A model generated the notes under the pieces. That model was not told the origin of the DNA and made no database searches. It was given only the letters and a program-made list of their open reading frames with translations. Positions 25,893-33,937 of a stretch of DNA of 42,429 nucleotides are shown here, piece by piece. Source of the stretch: Bryobacterales bacterium (lineage in GTDB: Bacteria; Acidobacteriota; Terriglobia; Bryobacterales; Bryobacteraceae). Both the position numbers and the translations under genes were made by a program. Position 1 is the first letter of the stretch; every line of letters starts with the position of its first letter. The DNA is taken from NCBI GenBank assembly GCA_003166865.1, contig PMUP01000041.1, positions 387,429 to 429,857 of the forward strand, read 5' to 3'.

Positions 25893-26015
25893 TTCACGGC
25901 GAAGAAGATTGCCGTGATGCTCGACGGTGGCCACGTTCGGGTGCACGCCAAACGAGCTAGCAAGAATTGTGATCCGAAGTACATCGAGAGGATTGGCCAT
26001 GTTTGCGCGGCTTAA
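25893..26015 (+). pseudogene. N-terminal fragment resembling an NYN-domain ribonuclease
   Basis: The frame reads KKIAVMLDGGHVRVHAK, then RASKNCDPKYIERIGHVCAA and a TAA stop. This matches the opening of NYN (PIN-like) domain proteins, in which the Asp of the VxxDGG strand is catalytic and is followed by DPxxIExI. Only about 35-40 residues remain, against well over 150 in full proteins, so it looks like debris. Other frames downstream to 26097 do not continue it. The remaining DNA to 26097 contains only ATCTGCGTTCATCAGCGGCT, a phrase of a kind often seen in intergenic repeats. Confidence 0.4.
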
Positions 26016-26097
26016 ATCCAACTGGCCGCCGATAAATACCGATTAGCGCGGATCTATAGCAAGCTTCATCTGCGTTCATCAGCGGCTGAACTCCGTC

Positions 26098-27246
26098 TTA
26101 CTTGCCCAGGGATGGTTTTCCGAACCTCGACTCTTCGATCGGGACGTTCGTCTTGACGTCGTTTATCGTGAAGGAATCCCGCCCGTCCAGCCACGAGAAC
26201 TTGTATTTGAACGGGAACTTGATTCCGTTCACGTCGCGATAATCCGAGTAGTCCACCTGCGTGGGAACGCGGCCGATAGGCGTCCGGCTATAGCGCAGCA
26301 GACGCACCAGCAGGCCCGACTGCTTGTCGAAGAACAAGGTCGCGAGCAGGCCGCGCGGGCCGGTGCCCTGGACAACTAGCACCTCTTTGCCGTCGATGGA
26401 TTCGTTATAGCCGATGCGCAAATTCGTGAGGACTTGTTTGATCTGCCCTGGGAAAGACAGCTCGGCGTCCAGTTTGAGGCCGTCCAGTTCGCTGCCGGTG
26501 ACCTGATATTCGCCCAACAACGCGCGAGGCGTGGTTACCCAACCGATGCCGGTGTGGCCGTCGTAAGACCTGGTCTGATCGCCGCGATCGGGCGCGTCCG
26601 GGAACCGGATTTGCACCGTGCGCTGATCCGGAGCCTTCGCGAAGATCTGGAACTGGCCGCCGCCCTTCACATCCACGTATCCTTCTTGAGTTCCGGTGGC
26701 AATAAAGCTGGTGAGGCCGGCCAGTTTCTGTGCGCCGCCGAGCGCCTGAGTATATTTGTCAAGAACCTGCTCGGCAGTAACTTGTGGCTGGGGATCTTTC
26801 GGAACGATGTCATCCCGCTCGTCGTTGGGAGGGCCGTACAGAGTATCCAGCGCAATGGTGGTAGCTGGGAAATCGCGGCCGTGATGGCAGGTCCAGCACG
26901 ACACCAGCGGCGCTCCCCCAAAGTTGGTTTTGTTTATGACGGCCACCATCTCAGTCATCTTGCGTGCCATCACTTTTCGCGGCGTGTCGGCTTCCCAGAC
27001 GACTTTGTCGGTGCCGGCGCCGTTGTGACAGTCCGCGCAATCCCAGCCCAGGGCTGCCGCCATCACTCCCATGCTCCCCATGAACTCGTCCACCGTCAGG
27101 CCTTTAAGCGTACTGGTGGTCACGTTCTTAAAGGTTTCTCCAGCCGTCTTGGGCTTTTCTTGCGCCATAGCTTGGCCGGCCAACGCGAACCCAGCGACCG
27201 TCATTCCAGCGACTTCGAAGACGAGCCGCCTCGACCAAAACTTCAT
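26098..27246 (-). CDS. Exported dihaem cytochrome resembling the photosynthetic reaction-centre cytochrome subunit
   Basis: A 382-residue exported protein (signal peptide about 1-28, ending AMA). The first part (about 35-155) matches the CytoC_RC fold: ...STLKGLTVDEFMGSMGVMAAALGWDCADCH, with two haem motifs, C-A-D-C-H (about 76-80) and C-W-T-C-H-H (about 120-125), each preceded by a helix carrying a possible axial Met (MGVMAAAL, MTEMVAV). The rest (about 165-382) is a beta-rich outer-membrane-lipoprotein-like domain (YTQALGGAQKLAGLTSF, GKEVLVVQG, FFDKQSGLLVRLLRY, VDYSDYRDVNGIKFPF). This two-haem plus LolA-like pairing is common in Acidobacteriota that lack photosynthesis; the electron partner is unknown. 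It is a single gene. Confidence 0.88.
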   Translation of the reverse strand: MKFWSRRLVFEVAGMTVAGFALAGQAMAQEKPKTAGETFKNVTTSTLKGLTVDEFMGSMGVMAAALGWDCADCHNGAGTDKVVWEADTPRKVMARKMTEMVAVINKTNFGGAPLVSCWTCHHGRDFPATTIALDTLYGPPNDERDDIVPKDPQPQVTAEQVLDKYTQALGGAQKLAGLTSFIATGTQEGYVDVKGGGQFQIFAKAPDQRTVQIRFPDAPDRGDQTRSYDGHTGIGWVTTPRALLGEYQVTGSELDGLKLDAELSFPGQIKQVLTNLRIGYNESIDGKEVLVVQGTGPRGLLATLFFDKQSGLLVRLLRYSRTPIGRVPTQVDYSDYRDVNGIKFPFKYKFSWLDGRDSFTINDVKTNVPIEESRFGKPSLGK

Positions 27247-27341
27247 GTTGTGTTGCCTCCCGAAAAATATGGCGAAGGATCTATCGTACTAACGACAGGA
27301 CTCCGGCGCAACCAGCGAGGTTACTTGCGAGAATTCAGGAT

Positions 27342-27402
27342 TCAGAATTCAGAAGCCAGAATCGAAAGCCGGGGGGAAAGAATTTAGAATTCTGAATTCT
27401 GA
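27342..27402. repeat. Inverted repeat built of GAATTC[A/T]-type units
   Basis: TCAGAATTCAGAA (27342-27354) is the exact reverse complement of TTCTGAATTCTGA (27390-27402), giving a 13-bp stem around a 35-base loop. Flanking bases add further copies of ATTCAG/CTGAAT, so the whole block 27331-27415 is repetitive. It lies between the divergent cytochrome and POT genes. A related TCTGAATTCTGAC phrase stands at 8018-8030. Confidence 0.75.
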
Positions 27403-27447
27403 CTTCTGGATTCCGTTCCCTCGACATGCTAGCGTTACTGGTTAGAC

Positions 27448-28938
27448 ATGCAACCAACGGTCGCAGCCATCAGCGCCGACACGAGTTTCTTCGGACAGCC
27501 GCGCGGACTGGCGACGCTGTTCTTCGTCGAGATGTGGGAGCGCTTCAGCTACTACGGGATGCGCGCGCTCCTGATCCTGTTCATGACGGCCAGCGTGGCG
27601 CGCGGCGGGCTGGGTTTTCCGGTCATGAAGGCCGGCGCGATTTACGGCTTCTACACGGCCATGGTCTACTTGCTGAGCCTGCCGGGCGGATGGGCGGCGG
27701 ATCGGATCTTTGGGCAGCGGCGAACAGTGCTGTACGGCGGCATTCTGATCGTGGCGGGGCAGTTCTTCCTGATGAGTCCGGGCTTGGAGGGATTCTACGC
27801 GGGCCTGGGCCTCTTAATGGTTGGAACCGGAATGCTGAAACCCAACGCCAGCACGATGGTGGGGCAGCTCTATGCGCCCGGCGACCGGCGGCGCGATTCG
27901 GGCTTCTCAATTTATTACATGGGCATCAATCTGGGCGCGCTGCTTGCGCCGCTGGCGTGTGGATACGTAGGCGAGCGCATCGGTTGGCGGCTGGGCTTCG
28001 GCGTGGCGGGCCTGGGGATGGTGGTGGGGCTCATCCAATATACACTGAGCGGGAAGTACCTCGGGTCCGCGGGACTCCATCCGGCGCCGCCCGCGAGCCC
28101 AGAGGCGGGCAGGCGTCTGAAGCGCAATGCAACGTTGAGTGTGTCGGCTGTCGCGTTGATTCTGGGAGCGATTGGATTGCTGGCGGCCACGGGACGATTG
28201 GAGATTACCGCGCAGGGCGTCTCCGCGTCGCTCGGCCTGGTTTTGATTGTTGTCTCGGCGGGAATTTTCGCGTGGCTGCTGTTGGGCCGCGGCTGGTCGA
28301 CGATAGAGCGCAAACGCTCGGGCGCGATTCTAGTGCTCTTCCTGGCATCGGCGGTGTTTTGGGCGGCCTATGAGCAGGCCGGTTCGTCGCTGAGTCTCTT
28401 CGCCGAGCGCAGCACCAATCGCGTAGTGCTGGGATTTGATTTTCCGGCCAGTTGGTTCCAATTTGTTCCGGCGCTTTTCGTGATGATTCTGGCGCCGATG
28501 TTCGCGTGGCTGTGGATCGCGTTAGGCAAGCGCGAGCCGTCGAGTCCGGCAAAGTTCGTGTGGGCTTTGGTGTTCGGAGGGATCGCGTTTGCGATTCTGA
28601 TTCCGCCGGCCAGAGCGGCGATAACGGGCGCGCTGGTTTCGCCGTGGTGGTTGACGAGCACCTACTTTCTGCAAACGCTGGGCGAGATGTGCCTGAGTCC
28701 GGTGGGGCTGAGCGCGATGAGTAAGCTCGCGCCCGCGCGCGTCGGGGGCATGATGATGGGTCTGTTTTTCGTCTCGATCAGCATCGGCGATTATCTGGCC
28801 GGGACCGCGGCGTCGCTCTACGAATCCATGCCGCTGCCTGAGCTGTTTGGCGTGGTGGCGGCCATTTCGTTTGGCGCGGCGGTGGTGCTGCTGGTGCTGG
28901 TGAAACCGACGGTGAAGCTGATGTCCGGTGTCAAATAG
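27448..28938 (+). CDS. POT-family proton-dependent oligopeptide transporter
   Basis: A 496-residue major-facilitator-superfamily carrier that takes up di- and tripeptides with protons. The PTR2 signature is clear at residues about 28-45 (FFVEMWERFSYYGMRALL, holding the ExxERFxYY motif) and at about 130-165 (GTGMLKPNASTMVGQLY, GFSIYYMGINLGALLAPL). Twelve or more membrane segments are evident, with the central cytoplasmic-loop KRNATL region. Late motifs (TYFLQTLGEMCLSPVGLS) also match. The gene begins about 45 bases after the GAATTC inverted repeat. No Shine-Dalgarno stands out. The next gene starts 24 bases after its stop. Confidence 0.95.
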   Translation: MQPTVAAISADTSFFGQPRGLATLFFVEMWERFSYYGMRALLILFMTASVARGGLGFPVMKAGAIYGFYTAMVYLLSLPGGWAADRIFGQRRTVLYGGILIVAGQFFLMSPGLEGFYAGLGLLMVGTGMLKPNASTMVGQLYAPGDRRRDSGFSIYYMGINLGALLAPLACGYVGERIGWRLGFGVAGLGMVVGLIQYTLSGKYLGSAGLHPAPPASPEAGRRLKRNATLSVSAVALILGAIGLLAATGRLEITAQGVSASLGLVLIVVSAGIFAWLLLGRGWSTIERKRSGAILVLFLASAVFWAAYEQAGSSLSLFAERSTNRVVLGFDFPASWFQFVPALFVMILAPMFAWLWIALGKREPSSPAKFVWALVFGGIAFAILIPPARAAITGALVSPWWLTSTYFLQTLGEMCLSPVGLSAMSKLAPARVGGMMMGLFFVSISIGDYLAGTAASLYESMPLPELFGVVAAISFGAAVVLLVLVKPTVKLMSGVK

Positions 28939-28962
28939 CGAGCCAGGGTGAAGTAGCGATCC

Positions 28963-29625
28963 ATGTTCATCGGTCACTTCGCGGTGGGGTTTGGGGCCAA
29001 GCGATTCGCGCCGCGCAGCTCGATGGCGGTGTTGCTGGCTGCCCCGCAGCTCGCCGACATATTGTGGCCGATCTTCGTGCTGACGGGCTGGGAACAAGTG
29101 CGAATTGATCCCGGCAACACACGCTTCACTCCGCTCGACTTCGTTTCCTATCCGTGGTCGCACAGCCTGTTGATGTTGTGTGTTTGGGCCACGGCCTTCG
29201 GGGCAATCTATTACGCGCTTTCGCGCTATTGGCCTGGAACGGTCGCGATTTGGATCGGCGTGGTGAGCCATTGGGTACTGGATTGGGTGACGCATCGGCC
29301 GGACATGCCGCTCTATCCGGGCGGGGCGCGATACGGTCTGGGACTGTGGAACTCGATCGCCGGAACGATGGCGGTGGAGATTCTGATGTTCGCGGCGGGA
29401 GTGTGGATGTATGCGCGCGCCACGCGGGCGAAGGATCGCATCGGGCGCTATGCGTTCGTCGCGTACGTGGTGTTGCTGCTGGTGATTTATATCGCGGATG
29501 CCTTCGGTCCACCGCCCGAGAGCGTGGCTGAGATTGCCTGGACGGCCGTCGCGGCCGTGGTTGTCTTGATTCCCTGGGCCTGGTGGTTTGATCGGCACCG
29601 AAGCAGTAAAGACAAACCGGCATGA
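28963..29625 (+). CDS. Membrane-bound DUF457-like putative metal-dependent hydrolase
   Basis: A 220-residue integral membrane protein with about five hydrophobic helices. It begins MFIGHFAVGFGAKRFAP and has LLAAPQLADILWP, YPWSHSLLM and SHWVLDWVTHRPD, the His/Asp pattern seen in the LexA-binding/YdjM-like membrane hydrolase group (DUF457). The His and Asp residues (GHF, QLAD, WSHS, SHWVLDWVTH) probably bind a metal. It follows the POT transporter by 24 bases and overlaps the next gene by four bases, so the three may be one operon. Substrate unknown. Confidence 0.8.
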   Translation: MFIGHFAVGFGAKRFAPRSSMAVLLAAPQLADILWPIFVLTGWEQVRIDPGNTRFTPLDFVSYPWSHSLLMLCVWATAFGAIYYALSRYWPGTVAIWIGVVSHWVLDWVTHRPDMPLYPGGARYGLGLWNSIAGTMAVEILMFAAGVWMYARATRAKDRIGRYAFVAYVVLLLVIYIADAFGPPPESVAEIAWTAVAAVVVLIPWAWWFDRHRSSKDKPA

Positions 29626-30170
29626 CAGCGGTTCGGTCAATTGCGTTAGCTGCGCTCGCGGTTGCTCTGTACGGGCAGCCCAAACCCAAGTATCCCGCGC
29701 CGCAAGACCCCGCGCCAAAAGACATGGCCGGCTGGGACAAGATCCGATGGGGCATGACGATTGCGGAGGCCCGCGCGGCCTACGACATTCATACCGAACC
29801 TGAGAGCAAGGACAACTGGACGCTGCTGTATCTCAATCCTGTGAAGATTGGCGGCGTCGAAATGGGTGTTCAGGTGGGAGCCCGCCTTGGTGGTGAGAAG
29901 GTTACCTCGGTCAGGCTGTGGTCGTTTTTTGGGGTTCCCAACGCCGCGCCATTTGCGGGATCCCAAGACTTCGATACGATCAAGACCACGCTCATCCAAG
30001 AGTGCGGCCATCCAGCCAGTGAGGAAACGAAAAGAGGCGAGAACGGCCGCCTGATCAAAACCGTTGGCTGGACATTTCCCTCCACCGCGATCGTTCTGAC
30101 GTTGGAGCAATCCACATCCTTGCCAAATCTCGGCACTATTTATCTGGACTACTCGGCAACCACTAAGTAA
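29622..30170 (+). CDS. Hypothetical secreted protein
   Basis: A 182-residue protein starting in an ATGA overlap with the preceding membrane-protein gene. Residues 1-19 look like a signal peptide (SIALAALAVALYGQ). The mature part begins with a Pro-rich linker (KPKYPAPQDPAPKD) and then WDKIRWGMTIAEARAAYDI, a pattern shared by small periplasmic proteins in which WGMT/S-x2-E/D-V/A marks a repeated alpha-beta unit. The rest has beta-rich segments with a single Cys (QECGHP). I do not recognise a named family with a function. Confidence 0.7.
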   Translation: MTAVRSIALAALAVALYGQPKPKYPAPQDPAPKDMAGWDKIRWGMTIAEARAAYDIHTEPESKDNWTLLYLNPVKIGGVEMGVQVGARLGGEKVTSVRLWSFFGVPNAAPFAGSQDFDTIKTTLIQECGHPASEETKRGENGRLIKTVGWTFPSTAIVLTLEQSTSLPNLGTIYLDYSATTK

Positions 30171-30202
30171 GCGCCCAGAGGGCAGCCGGTGCGTGCGCCA
30201 CT

Positions 30203-30208
30203 TACAAT
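30203..30208 (+). promoter_or_regulatory. Probable -10 box giving a leaderless message
   Basis: TACAAT ends six bases before the ATG at 30215, so transcription would start at or next to the A of the start codon. The same TTACAATA phrase precedes recA at 19132. Confidence 0.5.
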
Positions 30209-30214
30209 ACAGGG

Positions 30215-31309
30215 ATGGCTCCGCTGCGCGGATCGTTCTGGGTGTTCGTGTTGTACGACGTGGCTGAGGAGATCCGCATCGACAAGTTGCGCGATCTGGT
30301 GGGCGCCGAGACGGCGCGGCCACAGCCCAGCTTCAAGCATCCGGCACCGGAGTACGTGCGCTTCGAGCGGCCACCCGCGATCGAGTACCCCGAGCCGCTG
30401 GCGCTCGAAACCGGCGAGCAGTTCGAGGCCCGCATCAAGTACTTCGACTATGGCGTGGCCAGCGTCGAGTTGAAGATGGAGTTCGAGGCGGATTGGGAGC
30501 AATTGATCCGCTTGTCGAACCGCTGGATTCTCGCGCCAGAGATCGAGCGTCGGACGGCGGAGCTGATTCAGTCGCGGATGGAGCGCGCGGCGCCGGCTCT
30601 GGTGCAGGCCTATCCGGCGCGTCTGAGCGAAGACTACTACATCATTCATTTGCGCGAGGCACTGGATGAGGACGGCCGGACGCTGACGGCTCCCGTGATG
30701 CTCGCCAAGCATGGCGGCGAAATCGCGCAGATTGTGCGCGGGGACTCGCAGCCACTGGCCGAGGGGGAGCGCACCGAGGTCTTGCAGTCGTCGTTGTCAT
30801 ACTATCCGAGCGATCTGTTGGTAACTGGTTGGGTGGCGGCGCTGGTCTACGACACCGCCGAGGGCGCGGAGCCGACCATCCAATTGCTGGAATACGCGAA
30901 TACGCAATTGCTAGAGTTCCGGCACTACGACGATGTCCTGACGCGGGTTTTGGAGAACGTCTATAAGACGTTGGAGCATCGCGGTGGATTTTTCCGGCGC
31001 TGGAGGATGGCGCGCGAGGCCGAGCGGCTGAATACGCTGCGGCTGGACGTGCGGGAGCTGACCGAGCGCACCGATAATGCGATTAAGTTCTTGAGCGATA
31101 TGTTTTACGCGCGGGCCTATCGGATCGCGGCGGCTCGCGTGGGCGTCACCGACTACCGCAACCTGGTGGAAGAGAAGCTTCGGACGGCCGGTGAGCTGTA
31201 TGAGTTCATGATGACCGAGTTTCATCAGGCGCGGGCGTTCGTCCTGGAGGCGATGGTGGTGGCGATACTGGTGATCGAGCTGTTTTCCTTGTTCCGGGGT
31301 GGGCACTGA
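30215..31309 (+). CDS. RMD1/YagE-like (DUF155-type) protein with C-terminal membrane anchor
   Basis: A 364-residue protein. The middle and C-terminal layout (SYYPSDLLVTGWVAALVYDT, LLEYANTQLLEFRHYDDVL, then a long helical segment ELYEFMMTEFHQARAFVLEAMVVAILVIELF) resembles the RMD1/YagE or DUF155 group, which ends in a coiled-coil and a membrane helix. Here residues about 342-358 form that helix. The N-terminal half (residues 10-190) is a mixed alpha/beta domain without motifs I recognise. In eukaryotes relatives are mitochondrial or sporulation-linked; bacterial roles are unknown. It is preceded by a -10 box so close that the message is probably leaderless. Confidence 0.65.
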   Translation: MAPLRGSFWVFVLYDVAEEIRIDKLRDLVGAETARPQPSFKHPAPEYVRFERPPAIEYPEPLALETGEQFEARIKYFDYGVASVELKMEFEADWEQLIRLSNRWILAPEIERRTAELIQSRMERAAPALVQAYPARLSEDYYIIHLREALDEDGRTLTAPVMLAKHGGEIAQIVRGDSQPLAEGERTEVLQSSLSYYPSDLLVTGWVAALVYDTAEGAEPTIQLLEYANTQLLEFRHYDDVLTRVLENVYKTLEHRGGFFRRWRMAREAERLNTLRLDVRELTERTDNAIKFLSDMFYARAYRIAAARVGVTDYRNLVEEKLRTAGELYEFMMTEFHQARAFVLEAMVVAILVIELFSLFRGGH

Positions 31310-31384
31310 CGTACTGAAGGCTGGACATACACTGTTCTCTCCGCCAATCGATTCGAGACAGCCAGATGGGGTAAAGATTTAGGT

Positions 31385-31600
31385 ATGTCGTCGCTACTTG
31401 AAAAAGCCCTGGAGAAGGTCGTCGCACTGCCTCCAGATGAACAGGATGCGATTGCATCTGAGATTTTGGCTTCGTTGGCCGACGAAGAGGCGTGGAAAAA
31501 GCGCTTTGTCGAGAAGCGCGACATCATCTATCGCATGGCGCGTGAGGCTCTCCGGGAAGACGAGCAGGGCGAGACGCTAGCACTCGGCGATCTCCTTTAG
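31385..31600 (+). CDS. Small helical antitoxin of a RelE/ParE-type pair
   Basis: A 71-residue acidic, helical protein (LLEKALEKVVALPPDEQDAIASEILASLADEE, present as consecutive shorter helices) with the layout of antitoxins that accompany RelE/ParE toxins: an N-terminal helix, then ...LPPDEQDAIASEIL and a charged tail. The stop TAG is immediately followed by the GTG of the toxin-like frame, so the two are translationally linked. The partner is broken (next entry), leaving the antitoxin as a relic that may still be made. Confidence 0.6.
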   Translation: MSSLLEKALEKVVALPPDEQDAIASEILASLADEEAWKKRFVEKRDIIYRMAREALREDEQGETLALGDLL

Positions 31601-31822
31601 GTGGAGTCACGGACCACCAGGCGGTTTTGGCGTTTATTCGCCGACCTCGCGTCAGACGTTCAAAGGGACGCAAAGCGCGCCTATCGAATTTTTCAGGAGA
31701 ATCCTCGGCATCCCGGCCTGCAATTTAAGAAACTCGAGGGCTATGATGATGTCTATTCGGCGCGAATAGGCTTGGCATACCGCGCGTTGGCGATTACGAC
31801 CGCCTCCGGAGTGTGCCTGTGA
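31601..31822 (+). pseudogene. RelE/ParE-like toxin with internal deletion and frameshift
   Basis: The frame starts at GTG directly after the antitoxin and reads FWRLFADLASDVQRDAKRAY, RIFQENPRHPGLQFKKLEG and VYSARIGLAYRAL, the middle of a RelE/ParE-fold mRNA interferase. The usual end of the family (a WFWIGSH-x-YD-x-L-like strand) is missing. In the other frame at 31789-31809 the bases read GDYDRLR, which looks like that very terminus. The simplest reading is a deletion of roughly 40-60 bases that joined YRAL to DYDRL out of frame. The remaining product ends ITTASGVCL and is unlikely to be an active toxin. Confidence 0.65.
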
Positions 31823-32043
31823 ATCAATCATTTGACCTGGTGGTACGGCTCGCAGGAAGCCCCGCCGACTTCGCGGCCGCACGCATGCTGTGGCGCGAGT
31901 ACTGAAAATCCTTTGACTTACCGGACGAGCTTCAAGGTTTTGGTGAGGAGCTGAAGCGGCTGCCTGAGGAAGCGTACGCCAACAACCCGGCGCCAGGCGC
32001 TATCTATTTGAGACTACATCTGCTGAAACTGCAATGGTGCTAA
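31819..32043 (+). pseudogene. GNAT acetyltransferase N-terminal fragment with in-frame stop
   Basis: From the GTG at 31819 the frame reads FDLVVRLAGSPADFAAARMLWREY, a TGA stop (31903-31905), then KSFDLPDELQGFGEELKRLPEEAY and an early TAA. This matches the opening of a GNAT-family acetyltransferase (…LFxEYaxSLdxdLsFQxFxxELaxLPGxYAP) whose acetyl-CoA-binding half is absent. With a stop inside and the rest lost it is a pseudogene. It abuts the deleted toxin and the toroid gene follows after about 30 bases. Confidence 0.55.
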
Positions 32044-32075
32044 AGCTTTAGCCCGAATCCGCCGATATTCCTTCC

Positions 32076-32972
32076 GTGGGCGGAGTGTATCTGGAATCGC
32101 GGCTCGAGTTCCTGCGCAAGAGTCAAAACCCGGATGGCGGCTGGGGATATTTTCCAGCCAAGGGATCGTGGTTTGAGCCAACCACCTACGCGATGCTGGC
32201 GCTTCAAGGCCGCCGGGAATCGGAAGGCGATCTGGACCGGGCGTGGCGATTGCTGCGCTCGTGGCAGTTGGCGGATGGGAGTTTTCGGCCGAGCGGGCAA
32301 GTCGCTGACGGAACCTGGGTGACGGCGCACGCGGTGACTTTGGCGAGCGTTCGGGGCGTCGATGACGCGAGTGTCCGAAGGTCGGTGGATTGGCTGCTCG
32401 GGGACGTTGGCGCCGAGCATGACGTCCTGATGCGAGTAGCCTCTTTTTTCCATTGGATACCGACGAAACTTGATGTATCACATGAAGGCTGGCCGTGGCG
32501 GCAAGGCAACGCGTCGTGGATTGAGCCGACGGCGCACACGCTGGTCGCGTTGAAGAAGGTATCGAGCCACTACCGTACGGCCGAAGTGGAACGCCGCGTC
32601 CGGGAAGGCGAGAAGCTGGTCCTGAGCCGGCGCTGCAGCGACGGCGGCTGGAACTGTGGGAATCCGAACGTTTTCAATTACGATCTGCCTTCCTATCCCG
32701 AGACCACCGGGCTGGCCCTACTGGGCCTGGAAGGGCGGAATGAGGAGGAATTGGCAGGCGCCTTGGCCGTGGCGCGCCGATTCCGCGCGGAAACCAAATC
32801 CTCACTAGCAAAAGCCTGGCTCCAGATCGCGCTGCGCTGTCACGGTCAGCCGTTGGAAACTCCAGCGGAGATCCCGTGGGCGTCAAGCGACATCATGCTC
32901 GGAGCCGTACAGGCGCTGGGACATCCCGAAGGCAACTACCGGCTGTTCGGCGCGCCGGGAGTTCAACTATGA
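32076..32972 (+). CDS. Alpha/alpha-toroid protein with prenyltransferase/squalene-oxidase repeats
   Basis: A 298-residue protein built of alpha-helical-hairpin repeats of the terpene-cyclase/prenyltransferase superfamily. QW-type motifs are seen at about 17-25 (QNPDGGWGY), about 72-80 (QLADGSFRP) and about 188-195 (SDGGWNCG). The DxDD acid motif of squalene-hopene cyclase is absent and the length is half that of the enzyme, so it is probably a binding or scaffolding toroid, or an unrecognised prenyl-acting enzyme. It has no signal peptide. The start is a GTG at 32076, with no clear ribosome site. Its stop overlaps the DUF362 gene by four bases (ATGA), so their products are made together. Confidence 0.75.
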   Translation: MGGVYLESRLEFLRKSQNPDGGWGYFPAKGSWFEPTTYAMLALQGRRESEGDLDRAWRLLRSWQLADGSFRPSGQVADGTWVTAHAVTLASVRGVDDASVRRSVDWLLGDVGAEHDVLMRVASFFHWIPTKLDVSHEGWPWRQGNASWIEPTAHTLVALKKVSSHYRTAEVERRVREGEKLVLSRRCSDGGWNCGNPNVFNYDLPSYPETTGLALLGLEGRNEEELAGALAVARRFRAETKSSLAKAWLQIALRCHGQPLETPAEIPWASSDIMLGAVQALGHPEGNYRLFGAPGVQL

Positions 32973-33937
32973 CTCGGAGGAAGTTCGCAGGATTATCGGC
33001 AGCGGCCGTGGTTGGCACCTATGCCGGGATCAAGCTGCAGCGACCGCCGAAATTGTCAGACGGGCCCGCGGGCAAGTCGGCCGTGGCGATCATCCGGGCG
33101 CGCTCGTATTCGGACGATCTGGTTAGCCGCATGCTGCAGGGAATCCGGGAGTGCGGCCTGGACGTGCGCGGCAAGCGGGTACTTCTGAAGCCCAACCTGG
33201 TGGAGTTTGACGCCGCCACCGTGATCAATACCGACGCCGCCGTGATTGCCGCGGCGCTCGAGGTATTCCATCGGCTGGGCGCGCGCGAGGTGAAGATCGG
33301 CGAAGGGCCGGGGCATCGGCGCGACACCCTGGATCTGGCGGATGACGCACGCTATCGCGCGAGTGTTCCGAAGTTCGATCGCATCTTCACGGATCTAAAT
33401 CGCGATGATGTGTCGCCGGTGCGGGGCTTTGCCGGCGAATCCCAGTTTTACTTTCCCAACACCGTCCTGGGCGCCGATTTGATCGTGTCGCTCGCCAAGA
33501 TGAAGACGCATCATTGGGCGGGCGCGACGCTCTCGATGAAAAACTTCTTTGGCGTGGTTCCCGGATCGGTGTATGGATGGCCGAAGAACAAGCTGCACTA
33601 CCTCGGGATTGCAGAATCGATCGTGGCGCTGAATCGCCAGTTTGGGAGCAAGGCGTTTGCGATCGTGGACGGCGTGATCGGGATGGAAGGAAATGGGCCC
33701 ATCCAAGGCACGCCCAAACCCGCCGGGGTGCTTGTGATGGGGCGCGACCTGGTGGCCGTGGACGCTACTTGCGCGCGCGTGATGGGGATCGACCCCGAGA
33801 AGATGACCTACCTGCGGATGGCGGCCGATCTTGGCCACGTGCACGCCGGGCGCATCGAGCAGCGGGGCGAGACGATCGCCTCGGTGCGGACGAATTTCGC
33901 GCTCATCGACGAATACAAGAGTCTCCGACTCGCGTGA
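32969..33937 (+). CDS. Tat-exported DUF362-family protein
   Basis: A 322-residue protein with an N-terminal twin-arginine signal (TRRKFAGLSAAAVVGTYAG). The DUF362 domain covers about 40-305: VLLKPNLVEFDA, VKIGEGPGHRR, LIVSLAKMKTHHWAGATLSMKNFFG and VVAVDATCARVMGIDP (as LVAVDATC). The KMKTHHWAG...KNFFG region is the hallmark. There are no CxxC iron-sulfur clusters in this member. The ATG lies in an ATGA overlap with the toroid gene and its stop TGA overlaps the start of the next gene by one base (TGATG), so three proteins are translationally coupled. The molecular function of DUF362 is not established. Confidence 0.9.
   Translation: MTRRKFAGLSAAAVVGTYAGIKLQRPPKLSDGPAGKSAVAIIRARSYSDDLVSRMLQGIRECGLDVRGKRVLLKPNLVEFDAATVINTDAAVIAAALEVFHRLGAREVKIGEGPGHRRDTLDLADDARYRASVPKFDRIFTDLNRDDVSPVRGFAGESQFYFPNTVLGADLIVSLAKMKTHHWAGATLSMKNFFGVVPGSVYGWPKNKLHYLGIAESIVALNRQFGSKAFAIVDGVIGMEGNGPIQGTPKPAGVLVMGRDLVAVDATCARVMGIDPEKMTYLRMAADLGHVHAGRIEQRGETIASVRTNFALIDEYKSLRLA

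Noticed and set aside
28522-29718. Minus-strand frame of 398 residues across the POT and DUF457-like genes
   Set aside because: It is His/Arg/Gln-rich low-complexity sequence spanning two real genes on the other strand.
32076-32972. Complete squalene-hopene cyclase
   Set aside because: QW-type repeats are present but the length is about half and the DxDD catalytic motif is absent.
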